NCBI GenBank assembly: GCA_030248295.1
Contig: JASANH010001395.1
Coordinates: 1 to 64,000, forward strand
From: Mesodorylaimus sp. YZB2_4
Lineage: Eukaryota > Nematoda > Enoplea > Dorylaimida > Dorylaimidae
Length of the DNA: 64,000 bases
Direction: 5' to 3'
Part shown: positions 1 through 11,123 of the stretch, in pieces
Numbering within the stretch: position 1 is the first letter of the stretch
Layout of the letters: each line of letters starts with the position of its first letter
Notes under the pieces: model-generated
The model's input: the letters and a program-made list of their open reading frames with translations, nothing else
Told to the model about the DNA's origin: nothing
Databases searched by the model: none
Translations under genes and position numbers: made by a program

Positions 1-638
1 AAAGGTCCATGAAATGGACCAACCCCTAGGTGCTTAGGAATAGAGAACACAAACCTGCCACCAAAAAACCGTGCGAAAAATTCCCCCTCTCCACGCGCTT
101 CTCTATTCCTAAGCCCTGATATACGCTTGCGTTAGGTATAGCGTGGAGAATACATTGCACGCCGAGTCATAATGCATAGAAGCATTTGCTGCATTGCTTG
201 CATGGTTGGAAGCATGAGATTTTTCTGTTATGGGTTCGATGCAGTGATTCGTTTAGTCTTTCAAGTAAACTATGCATTTTGTAAATGGACAGTGCGTTAT
301 GTCACTACAACTGTAGGCATGTTACGACTGCAAGCTGTAGGTCAATTAATAGAATGCCAAGTGTGCGGATATAATGGCTGTGTCGGTTACTCATTGTGTG
401 AAAGAGCAAGCTTCCTGTGCAATGTTTATTTCACGTTATACATACAACGTGAGTGTAGTGACCGCATGCCACGAAGCTTCAGCGCTTCAGCAACGCACAA
501 CGGTATCATTTGTCAGGGCTTGGGAATAGAAAAGCGCGTGGAGAGGAAAAATTTTTCGCATGGTTTTTTAGTGGCAGGTTTGTGTTCTCTATTCCTAAGC
601 ACCTAGGGGCTGGTCCGTTTCATGGACCTTTTTTAGTG
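1..638. mobile_element. MITE-like inverted-repeat element with CACTA-type end
   Basis: The first about 118 bases are repeated as an imperfect inverted copy at about 520-638, around a 400-bp core without coding sense. The right terminus reads GGACC then T6, AGTG, so on the other strand the element starts CACTAAAAAAGGTCC. CACTA ends are characteristic of the En/Spm (CACTA) DNA transposon superfamily. The left copy begins at AAAGGTCC, so about 7 bases of its end lie before the window. Each arm also contains a small internal palindrome (GGTCCATGAAATGGACC). No transposase is present. Superfamily assignment rests on the terminal motif only. Confidence 0.6.
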
Positions 639-3548
639 GCGGTCTCGCTTACTGGCAGGTTGCCAGTAAAAGTATATGGCATGATTGGCGCTGTGGATGA
701 TTTGTCGACCGAATTGACGACACTAGATAAGTGAACAAATGAATTTCACTGCTAAGAATCACGACGACATCAAGTCTCGGCTTCTGGTCGAAAATATGTT
801 CGAGTTGTGCCATCCCAGATGCCCACCGACCGTGCCAAAAATCCCCCACTGTACTTTCCACAGCCCACACACGCAAAACATACGCCCCCCTCGCCTATGG
901 CGCTAATCTCTATTCCCTAAGCTAACCCGCGCTTACGATGAATTGCACAACGTCACCGCAACCCGCCCGCCTATAAACAAACATGCGACCCTAACGAAAT
1001 CACAGCACACCAAATAGCCAAATCGCTATGTCGCGTACCACCATCGACAAAATTTTTTTTTCCACCTGATTTCAAAAAAAATTACCCTTATTTTTTACTG
1101 TACAGCGAAAAATTTTCTACAAACTTCATATCTAAACCAACTATGTCAGTACTCAAAATTTCTGCGGACAGAAAACTGGAATAAAATCTACTTACACTTG
1201 AAAAACTCGTTGAAATGATTTCATAATTGTTAACACATTCTACTCCTTTAAAACTTGCTACGCAACCTAACAACAATGCATAAAAACATTTATAAAATTC
1301 CATATATAACCTAATTATAACCTACTCCACTAAAACATGCTGGCATTTCAAAATAACCTACAAACCCGATTACTAATCCACAATATATTCCCTTTCCTCC
1401 AAAAGCTTGCTCTACAGGCTAACTACCACCGATGCACAGAAATACGATCATTTCGTACTATTGCGCAATGTGACTAACATTTTAAGCACCCACCTGAAAA
1501 ATTTTTCCCCCTTTAAAACAGCCTAAAACATTCGTCACAAAACTACTAATAATAATCATATTTCACTGAACCGACACCTTGGTAAATAACCACCTGTTTG
1601 TACACCCACCACACCCCAAAACTATCGTCATACTGCCCAATAACACAGCACTGCAGTACCCAACCTATTCCTACATTTCACACCCATCGACAATCCTGCA
1701 TACTTTCCTTTACCTCGATAATTTGTTCCACAACCAACTTGTTGCCTACCTATGCCCACGAACACGACTATTGCCCTCTATTACGCAATACACATGACTC
1801 ATAATTCTACTAAAACTCGTACTAATTGCTACGCCTAAAAAAAAACCCTAACCAGCAACGCCCCCATTTTCTTTTCCGCTCTACACAGTCACACAACCAC
1901 CTACATTTTCCACAACAAAACTCAAAACTTTCGGCATATCCTGACCCATACTGCAACTAATTTCTCCAATAAAAAATTTCCTTCATTCTGAAGAATTGCC
2001 CAAACCATCACACACACACACACTTCTCCAAACATTTTTAAAAACTTACCCCTATATGCGAAAATTGTGAAATAACTAACCAACCAAACGTTATAGCTTA
2101 GTTAACAGATCTTGCCACAAACAATCACGGCGACATCAAACCGCGAGCATCCTTCCAAACGTTCACCCGACGTAAAATGAATTGCACAACGCACCGCAAC
2201 GCGGCTGCCTATAACAAACACGCACGGCTACCTACATCACGTCTCGCGACGAACCCCCTTTCTCTCACTTTTTTACCTCATCCCACCTAAAAAAACCTCG
2301 AAATTACTTTTTTCTTGTCCAGCGCGAAATTCTCCACACACTTCATCCATAAAATACCTATGTCATCACTAAAAATTCCGTGAAAACACTGATCATAACA
2401 TCACCTCGCTGCCACCCACCGCCACGCCTTCAACACGTGACCATGCATACCCCCGTGCTATACCACATGCGCGCGGGCGGTGCGAAAAAGTCTGATCTGT
2501 ACTTTCCACAGGCCACACACACAAAACATACGCACCCCACCCCTCGTCCATACTTTTCTACTCTATTCTTAAGGCTTACGATAGAGCGTAAGTCCATAGG
2601 CGTCGTATGTTTTGCGTGGGGCTCGTGCGGAGTCTATACCTACGTGCTAAAGGAAAGGCGGCGGTTGGCAGCGAGGAAATTTTATGACCGTTGTTTTCTC
2701 AAAATTTTTAGTGTTGACATAGGTAGATCAGACATGTGGTTTATAGAGAATTGAACGCTCTACAAAATGAGGGTGATGTTTGTAAAAAAAGGGAGTTTTT
2801 TAGATGGTTTGAGGACAAAAAGCGAGAGGTCTTGGGATTCGCGGCGAGACGCGATGTTTGTAGCCGGTCATGTTTGTTGTAGGCAGCTGGGTTGCGGTGC
2901 GTTGTGCAATTCATTGAGGCATAGAGACTATCGCCATAGGCCAAGGGGGGCGGTGGCACTTTAGTATAATTTTGGAGCCGGCGGACGTTAGGAGAGACGA
3001 GTGGTATTGGAGGCTGTGAGATTCATCGTGGTTGCTTGCGATAAAAGTTGGGCAGCTATTAGATTTTCGTTAATTACGGTTTTTTTTGGTTTTGGATTAT
3101 TGGGTGAGTGTGATGGACTTTTTTTAGTGGGGTTACAAAAAGGTTTTAGTATAAGTTAGAGTACAATAATGATAGGCGAGGGGGGATGCGGTATGTTTTC
3201 AATGTGTGTGCCCTGTGGAAAGCATGGTGGAGGGACTGGTGGAAGTCGGTGCAAATGGTGGTAGTATAACACAAGGTGTCTGGCATTTTGGCGTTTTTGC
3301 AGTTCGTCGCTCAATCTTGTCAATGTAGTCCATTTTGGCGTAAGGCTAAAACTAGGCTATCGTAGGTTAAGGCTAAGGCTAAGATAATGGTAAACCAGCA
3401 GACCCTAGTTTAATCCTTAAGTGCAGTCTATGATAGCCCTGAGATTGTAAGAGAGGGAAAATTTTTCGCACGGTTTTTTGGTGGCGGGTTTGCGTTCTCT
3501 ATTCCTGAGCACCTAGGGGTTGGTCCATTTCATAGACCTTTTTTAGTG
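639..3548. mobile_element. Large nested palindromic (foldback) element ending in the same CACTA-type terminus
   Basis: The right end at about 3440-3548 is a third copy of the terminal repeat seen at 1-118 and 520-638, again ending TTTTTTAGTG; a weaker end-like stretch lies at about 3110-3129. Inside are mutually inverted blocks: 2170-2215 (AATTGCACAACGCACCGC) is inverted at about 2868-2912 and repeated directly at about 940-985; 2505-2545 is inverted at about 2600-2640; the AT-rich block 1090-1160 recurs at 2290-2385 and inverted at 2690-2730. I read this as one or more nested CACTA-type foldback elements, possibly a single 3.55-kb unit starting at base 1. Short ORFs here have no recognisable domain. 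Confidence 0.5.
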
Positions 3549-5600
3549 GGGTATCTTGATACAGGTGCACTCTGGCTTGAGGGTCGCTTTGGTTTAGCTT
3601 AAACCATGCCGTCAAGGTAGTGTCGCGGTTGCTGGCTCGTCGAATTGCTCCCTCTTCCTGCCCTTCCTCGAAGAAAATACGTTGACCATTCGGTAAATGC
3701 ACTGCGAGCTCATATATGGCATGGGACTGCTGGTGGATATCATTTTCAAGCAAGCGCCCAGCAGCTTCCGGCGGAGTTATGCAGCGGGTGTCCACAAATT
3801 CTTGTACTTCTTTCAACATCAGTGTCCCACCCACGACCTTCAGGCCAGCTCGCGCTCTGTCATGACCTTTGGTAGAATACTTGCACAAATATTTGATCGC
3901 GGCAATCGTGTGGCACATTTCCACATTTACGTGCGCATTGAAGGTCTTGCTCAGAAATGGGTTGTATGGCACGACCCATCTGTTGTCCACTTGGATGTTA
4001 CCTACGCGATGATTTTCATTCGAGTTTTCACGCCGCTTGTACTTGGGATAACCGTCGCCACTCATATCAGTAAAATCTTGGAGCTCCTTAGGAAAATGTT
4101 TCTTGCATAGCCCATCTTGCATGCAGATGCATCTAAGATTCAAAACTCTGCATGGTCCATGAATTTTATTTTTCATAATTATCGCGTACAGTTCTGGATC
4201 TGCCGCCCTATCTGGTATTTCTACGCTAATGACCTTGTCCACCAGGTCACCCGTGTATAATTGATCCTCTTCCGATAGCCAGAACAGACAGTGAATATGA
4301 GGTAGACCCCGTTTCTAAAACTCAATAACGTAAATGAATGCCAACACCTCGCCAAAAATTTTCTCTTTTTTGAAGCCTCATCGATTCTTCCACCTTCAGC
4401 TGGAAAACACGCGATACGATATCAGGTCTAGCGCTTGCATCTTGATACGGTTGCAACTGCGACACAATCTCAGGCCATTTGGGATTGAACGTGAAAATCA
4501 CAAACAGATCCGGTCTTCCAAAATGACAAACCACAGTCATGGCATCGTAGTATTTTTGGCGCATGTATCGTGGGCTATCAACGTGTGATTTCGGCAGAAT
4601 AGCCAGATTGCCAGCTCGAAGACCCTCCTCTCGAGCAGCATTAGCTACGAAGTCGATGAGGCCTTGGTAACATTCGACCCTCAACTGCTGTTGATTTTTA
4701 CGAATATCATCCAGGCGTTGAGCCTTTACTGCACAAAAGGCATGGACCATATACTGCTGAAACAACTTTCCACCATGGCACAGCGGGTTAAAGTCGCCTC
4801 ATACTGCTATACGATTTGCATAAAATTGTAAGGGCGTTGGTCCTTCCCTGGCCGCTCGTGCAATGGGCAGAGCATTTGGTACATTGATGTACCATCCAGC
4901 ATCACCGCATGGGAAAAAGATGGGGAAGATCATTAAGTCCACGTGTCTGCTGTAGTGGCTGATTCGTTTGCATCCCAATTGATCAACAGGATGCACAGCC
5001 AAATCAATTTCCGGCACATCGCCATCCCCGCTTTCGATTAGATACATGCAGTCCTTGTTCGTGGCGGGCGAATCGTAACGTCGTTGATCGTCGGTCGCTC
5101 TCCTGAGCAGCAGCAAGTCGTATTGGTTTGGTTGAATCCCCAAACGCCGCGCTCGTTCCTCCTCTGCTCGTGCAGCTTCATTGAGTCTTCCATACCATTA
5201 AACATAAGGGTTTACTTGCCGCAACACATGATCAATAATCTGCATGATTCGCCGATCGCATTCTGCATTTTGTTGTACTTGCATCCTGTAAGATATTGCG
5301 GCTTCTAGGTCATAAATAAAAAGCTGCCCGTATTGTGGTGCAGCAGCTACAGCGGCACCATCTGGATTTTGTACCAATGCAGACGTTGCTAAGTGATACA
5401 CTTCGCCACTTATTTTGAAACAGTATGGTCCCGTCCCTGGAATAGCTACACTTTTTGCTCCAAAGCTCGCGAATGCATTGGCACTGTTGTATTGACGAAT
5501 GAATTCGCGGAAATTTCTCGCCTCTACATTATCTCCTGTCAACAACAAACGAAGAGCTTCAGGGTACGGGGACAGTGGTGGTACTGATACCTTTCCATAG
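3549..5600 (-). pseudogene. Truncated, frameshifted Helitron Rep (HUH endonuclease) gene
   Basis: Reading leftwards, fragments in changing frames cover the Helitron N-terminal region: 5548-5198 (a GPYCFKISGEVYHL stretch and a YGQLFIYDLEA stretch), 5143-4799 (FPIFFPCGDAGW), 4765-4322 (the Helitron_like_N core, TFNPKWPEI) and about 4320-3549. The last holds the HUH metal-binding histidines (GLPHIHCLFW) and the two-tyrosine catalytic segment (IKYLCKYSTKG), so both Tyr residues survive. The coding frame stops making sense straight after LYQDTP, where it runs into the CACTA-type terminus at 3548. The downstream Rep part and the whole SF1 helicase are missing. At least three frame changes make this a dead copy. 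The Helitron termini were not located. Confidence 0.85.
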
Positions 5601-5955
5601 TAGTTATAGTGTGCGTCGCGCGCGCGCAGCTAGCTGCGGGCGAAGCCCCCCAGCTTATCATACCAGCTTATTATCACCCCTCAGCCACTGACCACTAGCC
5701 TTAAGCCAAGCCCCGCAGGGCCTTAATTAGCTTACCGCCCTAATAAGTACCCATTCGTCAATCCTTTGAGACCCTTCTTATCACTGTGAGCCCCCTTATC
5801 AGTCATTAGCTGAACCTTATCAGTATCTAGTCATTAGCTGGACCTTATCATCGACCAGTCAGTAATGCAAGCTCCAATCGCGTCACATAATCTGCTTATC
5901 ATATCACGAGTGTTTAATCAACCATTGATGAATAATGATTTTGGAAAAGTGAAAA
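5601..5955. other. Intergenic, no gene seen
   Basis: A GC-rich hairpin-like stretch (GCGCGCGCAGCTAGCTGCGGGC) at about 5617-5641 follows the Helitron remnant and could belong to its end. After it comes low-complexity sequence with repeated TTATCA and AGTCATTAGCTG motifs. No coding sequence is convincing. Confidence 0.4.
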
Positions 5956-5959
5956 GTTT

Positions 5960-6037
5960 TGCGCCCGCTCAGAATCGAACCCGCCTCGCCCGATCGAAAG
6001 TTGAAAGTTCTACCAGTTGCGCCACGAGGGCGGGTTA
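5960..6037 (-). repeat. tRNA-like sequence (SINE head or tRNA pseudogene)
   Basis: On the minus strand this reads CCTCGTGGCGCAACTGGTAG (A-box-like, D-arm region) followed about 40 bases later by GGGTTCGATTC (B-box, T-arm). The ends pair imperfectly (GCCC with GGGC), and the D and anticodon stems are degenerate. A functional tRNA is unlikely; a tRNA-derived repeat or pseudogene fits better. Confidence 0.5.
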
Positions 6038-6119
6038 GAAAGAGGGTCGAGTGTGCACAGTGAAGACAATGGATTATTTGAACGCGCAGACATACATGTC
6101 ATCGAAACCTACAGCGGAG

Positions 6120-6665
6120 CACTCAGAGCTGCTCAGAGCTGCTCATTTAGTGACAAGAGCAGCTCCTCCTTGGTGGAGAGCAGCTCGGAGCTGCTCATTT
6201 TGTTGCAGGAGCAGCTCCTCCGGGAGGAGCAGCGGCGCTGCAGGAGCAGCTCCTCCTTGGTGGGGAGCAGCTCGGAGCTGCTCATTTTGTTGCAGGAGCA
6301 GCTCCTCCTTGGTGAGGAGCAGCTCGGACTGCTCATTTTGTTGCAGGAGCAGCTCCTCCTTGGTGAGGAGCAGCTCGGACTGCTCATTTTGTTGCAGGAG
6401 CAGCTCCTCCTTGGTGAGGAGCAGCTCGGAGCTGCTCATTTTGTGGCAGGAGCAGCTCCTCCTTGGTGAGGAGCAGCTCGGACTGCTCATTTTGTTGCAG
6501 GAGCAGCTCCTCCTTGGTGGGGAGCAGCTCGGAGCTGCTCATTTTGTGGCAGGAGCAGCTCCTCCTTGGTGGAGAGCTGCTCAGAGTTGCTCATTTTTTG
6601 GCAGGAGCAGATCCTCCTTGGTGGGAACTGTTTGGATCTGCTCATTTTATGGCAGAGCAGCACTT
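6120..6665. repeat. Minisatellite, about 51-bp unit with internal GAGCAGCTC palindromes
   Basis: About nine tandem units, each built as GGAGCAGCTCCTCCTTGGTG plus GGAGCAGCTCGGACTGCTC plus an ATTTTGTTGCA linker. The common spacing is 51-52 bp (for example 6301, 6352, 6403, 6455). Because 51 is a multiple of three, long open frames (84-205 codons) appear on both strands; these are by-products of the repeat, rich in Ser, Leu and Glu, not evidence of a gene. Units become degenerate toward 6600-6700. Confidence 0.9.
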
Positions 6666-6835
6666 TAGTAGCAGGAGTAGCTCCTACTTTGTGGTGACCT
6701 TTCCATTTTATCAGGTGAGCGGCAAATGTGGGAGCATACACCATGCCAGTTTCCTACAAATCCAGTCAGGGCGTTCACTTTGTACCTTAGGGGGCTTTAC
6801 TTCATGGTCCATGTTGCACTTATAAGCCTACAACC

Positions 6836-7020
6836 CCGCTCATATTAGCGGGGGAGCTGCTCATGTTAGCGGGGAGCAGCTCATGTTAGCGGGGAGCAGC
6901 TCATGATAGCGGGAAAGCAGCTCATGTTAGCGGTGGAGCTGCTCATGTTAGCGGGGGAGCTGCTCATGTTAGCGGGGGAGCTGCTCAAGGTAGCGGGGGA
7001 GCTGCTCATGTTAGCAGGTG
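6836..7020. repeat. Second minisatellite, about 21-22-bp unit (GAGCTGCTCATGTTAGCGGG)
   Basis: About nine tandem copies of a short unit. It shares the GAGCTGCTCAT / GAGCAGCTCAT core with the 51-bp minisatellite 170 bp away but carries a different linker (GTTAGCGGGG). The core appears in both orientations. Confidence 0.9.
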
Positions 7021-7118
7021 AGTAGCTATTTGTTAAAAGAAACATAAATATTGATCATGATTGAATATCAAGGTATTAATGTTTTTGCACAGTAGTTTTA
7101 TAAAATCAGTTGGGTGAA

Positions 7119-7745
7119 TTAATCACTGTCCTCTTCTTCTTCTTCTCCATCTTCCTCTCCACTGTCTGATGTTTCCGCATAATTTTCAACTACATCTAGG
7201 TTGTCATTCAAAAAATTCAATAGCAATGTTTTCCTCTGATCGAAGGCCATTTGGAAGGCTTCTTGCTGATCATCACTATCTTCGTCATCCATCAATTGTA
7301 ATAGGCGATCTTCAGTGACTCGAATCTTTTTATATATTGGAGAATCGACCAATGCATTGAAGTCGTTCAAAAGTTTGACCGTTTGACTGTACAACTCCTC
7401 TCGGACTTCATCTTTGAGGTTTAGAAAATCATCTCCCGTTTCTGGCATTTGAAAACCATCATCTTCCCTCCAATTACGCAAGATCCGTTTCAAGAATGTC
7501 CGCCAAATTTTATTGGATGGTTCTATTTCATCGTCATCGTCATTGTCTCCGCCGCCATCCGCTTCTTCGCTATCACCATCCTTGCTACCATCAACAGTAC
7601 TGGTCCGCGCTCGCTTTCCATGAACAGATTTCATGTGACGCCTCAATGAATATTTCGAACAAAATGTCTTTTCACATTTTGTGCATTCATCGTCGCCATT
7701 TTCGCCAGACGAGCTATCGTGGCCGTTTCGTTCATGCTTCAACAT
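7119..7745 (-). CDS. C2H2 zinc-finger, acidic protein (possibly partial or TE-associated)
   Basis: An intact 208-codon ORF starting at ATG. Near residues 21-43 there is one canonical C2H2 finger (CTKCEKTFCSKYSLRRHMKSVHG, spacing C-x2-C-x12-H-x4-H). It is followed by an Asp/Glu/Gly-rich linker, a predicted helical middle region and a very acidic C-terminus (runs of Glu and Asp). A lone finger is too little to predict DNA specificity. The first methionine may not be the true start, since a finger-like HxxxxH remnant (MLKHERNGH) sits at the very beginning and further 5' exons could be lost in the satellite upstream. The location between satellites suggests a transposon-associated or orphan gene. 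Confidence 0.45.
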   Translation of the reverse strand: MLKHERNGHDSSSGENGDDECTKCEKTFCSKYSLRRHMKSVHGKRARTSTVDGSKDGDSEEADGGGDNDDDDEIEPSNKIWRTFLKRILRNWREDDGFQMPETGDDFLNLKDEVREELYSQTVKLLNDFNALVDSPIYKKIRVTEDRLLQLMDDEDSDDQQEAFQMAFDQRKTLLLNFLNDNLDVVENYAETSDSGEEDGEEEEEDSD

Positions 7746-7785
7746 CGACTTGGTTACTAATTTGTAACAGGGCCGGTCCCTCCCT

Positions 7786-8180
7786 CTTGATCACTTTGAT
7801 CACTCACTGATCACCTACTGATCACTCTAATCGCTCACTGATCACTTTGATCACCTACTGATCACGTTAATCACTTGCTGATCACTTTTATCACTCACTT
7901 CGCACCTAATGATCACGCTAATCACTTACTGATCACTCTAATCGATCACTAATCACTTTGATCACTTACTGATCACTCTAATCACTTTGATCACGCTAAT
8001 CACTTGCTGATCTTTTTTATCACTCACTGATCACCTACTGATCACTAACTGATCACCTACTGATCACTCACTGATCACCTACTGATCACTCCAATCACTT
8101 ACTGATCACCTACTGATCACTCCAATAATTTACTAATCACCTACTGATCACTCTAATCACGTACTGATCACTCTGCTATA
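7786..8180. repeat. TGATCA-rich satellite, about 20-bp unit
   Basis: More than fifteen degenerate copies of a unit like CTGATCACCTACTGATCACT with spacers ACTCTAATCACT or ACTTTGATCACT. TGATCA is self-complementary, so every unit contains a palindromic site. It starts about 40 bp upstream of the zinc-finger ORF's first ATG. Confidence 0.9.
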
Positions 8181-8831
8181 GTAGGGTAAGTTGGGGTCAC
8201 TGATCAGCCTTTCGTCTTATTGAACCGCTTTGAAGATACGGAACTGCCTTTGAGAGACTTTGAGATGTTTCGTATCGCTTTTTTTAAGTGTGTAGTATGT
8301 AGTACGATACTCGGACCTTCAGATTAGTTCTGATCATTGCGATCAATAATAAAACTTTTGTCACTTTCGACCTATTCCTCTATGTACAAATTCCCTAATG
8401 CGAGAAAGCCAGACAGCATGTTTGAATTTAAACTGCCCGCTCCACTGTGTAACGCGAATCAATTGTCTGCTAAAATGCGGGGACACACAGAAACACAGAA
8501 TAAGGAAATTAATATTATAGATAGATGTTCATGGACGCACTGATGGGTCACACTGATCTCACGTCGACTCAGCCTTGTATGTTCTATTACATCACGCTCT
8601 CTGAGCTTCGTAAACCAAATGTCGATTCGCCACCAGCAAGAGGGAGAACATTGGAAGAAATGTATGCCGACGCCGATTAGTACGCTAACGGAAAAAGAAA
8701 AAGGAGGGAAAGCATCTGCAGCCGAAACAAACAGCATCAGCATGAGACCTTCGCTTCCAATCGCTGTCGAGAATATTGCACCACCCGTTCTGCACACGTT
8801 GCTTGGTTTGGTGCAATGGACTTAAGACATC

Positions 8832-9756
8832 ATGGTCGACGCAGACGGCGCCACTGACGCACTGGAGGTTCCGTCCACGTCTAGAACTGGTCGCGATGGC
8901 ACCCGTCAGAAGATAAAACGAAAGCACACCCAGCACTTCGCGGAAGCGGCTGAAAAAAGAGAAAAGCTGGCACAGCTTGAAAGCGAGTGCAATGAACTTA
9001 CGTCTATTGAAACTGCCATCGCACCATATGTCCAAGCGCCTGTCAATCCACGCCGTCCATTGCCAATCGATAATTGCAAATCTCCACTCTGCCTAGCCTC
9101 GATCATGGCCTCAAAATCCAAATCGAAATCATCAGCAGGAATGATCGATTGCGACAATTGCAACAGCTGGTACCACTTCTGTTGCATTCTGCTGCTGGAC
9201 AATGGTGAAATAAATGAGGCCTCCATGGCGCATCCATGGTTCTGTCCAGCCTGCAATAATCAGTGTCGAACGCTCGAGGAACTTTTTCAAGAAGTTAACT
9301 AGCGCTTGAAAAGTATTGAAGCCGCAATGGCTGAGACAAAGAAGGAATTCGAAACTGCTAAATTATATGCCGACAAAATCGAATCCATTATTCTAAAAAA
9401 AGAAGGAGCCGTTACTCAAAAGTTGCATGAAAGTTTGAAGTCGTCAGGAGTCGTCAGAATCCCTTTTTTGGCGGGTGCTTTATCGGCAATCATGCAATGA
9501 AGCTGATAAGCGGCGAGAACCTGAGATCATCACTTTTGCTTCTTGTGATGATGAACCGCTTCAAACAAAATTCAAAACGTGCCCGCAGTCGGTTGGTGCA
9601 ATATACGCTTTGATCGGCAAAGCGGAATTCTTGGTGGAAGAAGAAATTGAAAATCTTCGGATATTATGCGAAGCCTTCCGCTCAGGTTTTGTTGAGAATT
9701 TCCTGGAAAAATACATGGCGATAAAAATGTACGTTTTGGTCGAACACGTCCCCTAA
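8832..9756 (+). pseudogene. PHD-finger ORF with broken downstream continuation
   Basis: The first ORF (8832-9302, 156 codons) has a Lys/Arg-rich segment, a short coiled coil (about residues 36-55) and a PHD-type zinc finger: C-x4-C near NCKSPLC, then CDNCNSWYHFCC, then WFCPAC. After the TAG at 9300 the same frame continues as a coiled-coil-like segment (9306-9500), and another frame carries on to 9756. This pattern of one protein crossing a stop and a frame change suggests decay, though an unrecognised intron is possible. PHD fingers of this kind occur in ORF1 of CR1-like LINEs as well as in chromatin proteins; no reverse transcriptase was seen nearby, so the origin stays open. Confidence 0.45.
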
Positions 9757-10130
9757 TTTACTGCCCGTCACCATACTGTCGGGCTTCGTTCCGAACACCC
9801 ATTGGAGACATTGCACAAAGTCGTCAACGAGCTTCACCGTCGATTTTGTTGCATTCGAAACAAAGACGACCAGCGCAGCGCGAATTGATAATCAGGGAAC
9901 AACACATTTCATCTGCTGCTGCCTTGTCCGCCACTCATGGAGTTCACCTGAAATAAATAGAAAGCAAACATCGATTAACGAGCATTTGGGGGACATAAGA
10001 TAGCCCACGTGGTGAAGAGAAATAAATTCGTTGAATGGAATATGATAAATCAGCAATACGCGTCATGTATAGTTTGTTTCAGTCGCCCCATGTGTGTAAT
10101 CATTCAGCTTCAATCATTTTACATATGTAT

Positions 10131-11123
10131 GTAACGTACAGTTCAGAGAACACGACGGGGAGTACTCGGTGGTGTGCTTCAAAATCTTCGATCGCTGGAA
10201 ACGAATATTTTTGAAGGAATAAATGTTGCTCTGATTGCATGCGATATTTTGACGCGTCACGATTACCCTAAAATGGCAAAACTGGTGAGCCACTACTCTA
10301 TTGGAGGGCGAACATGAATGGCGAGAGACCAGCATCTCCTTGTTCGAGGTTGGTGCCTTGGTGAGAATGGTCCCTCAGCTGGGGTCATGTTATTTGAAAC
10401 TCGCAGCTCGAGAGAGGATGGTCGTTGAGATGTGAGTAGGATACTTCTCAGAGGCCGTATTCTCGAAGCGTTTTCCAATGAGATCTATCGCTCATCGAGC
10501 ACTTTTCCAATTGAGGTGAGTGGGATAGCTACTCTCGAATGTATTTCTGCCACTGAGTCAAATTTTACAGTCCCTGAGAAAAGTTGGTACAAGATGCAAT
10601 TCTCGAACAAACTTCGTTGTTATATGTAATTAGGGGGCGCTTTTGCAGTTTGGTCCCCAAGCGAAGGCTGGCTGGAGGCTAATATCAGCCTAAGCTTAAT
10701 TCTTATACCAGACTAAGCCTAGTATGAGTCTAAGCCCAAATCATATTCCAGCCTAAGCCTAAGCCTAAGTCTAATACCAGCCTAAGCTAACCCATGTTGG
10801 GGACTAAACAGCAAAAGTGCCAGTTCGAGGTGGGCTTGCCTCGAAAACTTTCCCAGTGAGATCTAATGAAGTAACTTTATACAAGTGATACATATACGCA
10901 TCAATATCAACGGCCCAAAAATTTATGATTATGGTTGTAGGATGGCCAGGCTCTGCTAACGAAGCAGTTATCCTGGGTCTAGGTTATTTGTGGGATGAAA
11001 TGGAGGGTGACTATCGGCTCTCGCAAGCTGTGCTGCGTAACTTAGCGAAAGCAGAAAACTCTTCAGAAAGCGTTGCTAAAGAATGAGGCAAAGCAGCTAA
11101 TGCTTCTATTTGCTGGCTCCTAC
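10131..11123 (+). mobile_element. Dispersed repeat copy A, Harbinger-like transposase relic
   Basis: Homologous along most of its length to 20810-21618. In the plus-strand frame one segment reads INVALIACDILTRHDY, and near 10929-11085 there is MVVGWPGSANEAVILGLGYL. The VGWPGS motif resembles the D-x-x-x-x-W/Y-PG-S region of PIF/Harbinger (HARBI1, DDE_Tnp_4) transposases. The two copies share this 52-codon frame with the same stop, but regions further 5' contain stops. Superfamily call is tentative. A 188-bp element is inserted in this copy (see 10634-10821). Confidence 0.5.
10634..10821. mobile_element. Nested 188-bp MITE with 24-bp imperfect terminal inverted repeats
   Basis: The left end GGGGCGCTTTTGCAGTTTGG pairs inverted with the right end CTAAACAGCAAAAGTGCC. 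This block is absent at the corresponding site of repeat copy B (about 21312), which reads directly from TAATTAGG to AGTTCGAGG. The core contains loosely repeated CAGCCTAAG units. No coding capacity. Confidence 0.6.

Noticed and set aside
6017-6825. Long ORFs (up to 205 codons) on both strands over the 51-bp minisatellite
   Set aside because: The unit length is a multiple of three, so open frames arise automatically; composition is repetitive Ser/Leu/Glu and there are no gene signals.
10680-10800. Runs of CCTAAGCCTAAG that recall the nematode telomere repeat (TTAGGC)
   Set aside because: Only a few degenerate units, inside a MITE that also has other words; not an interstitial telomere.
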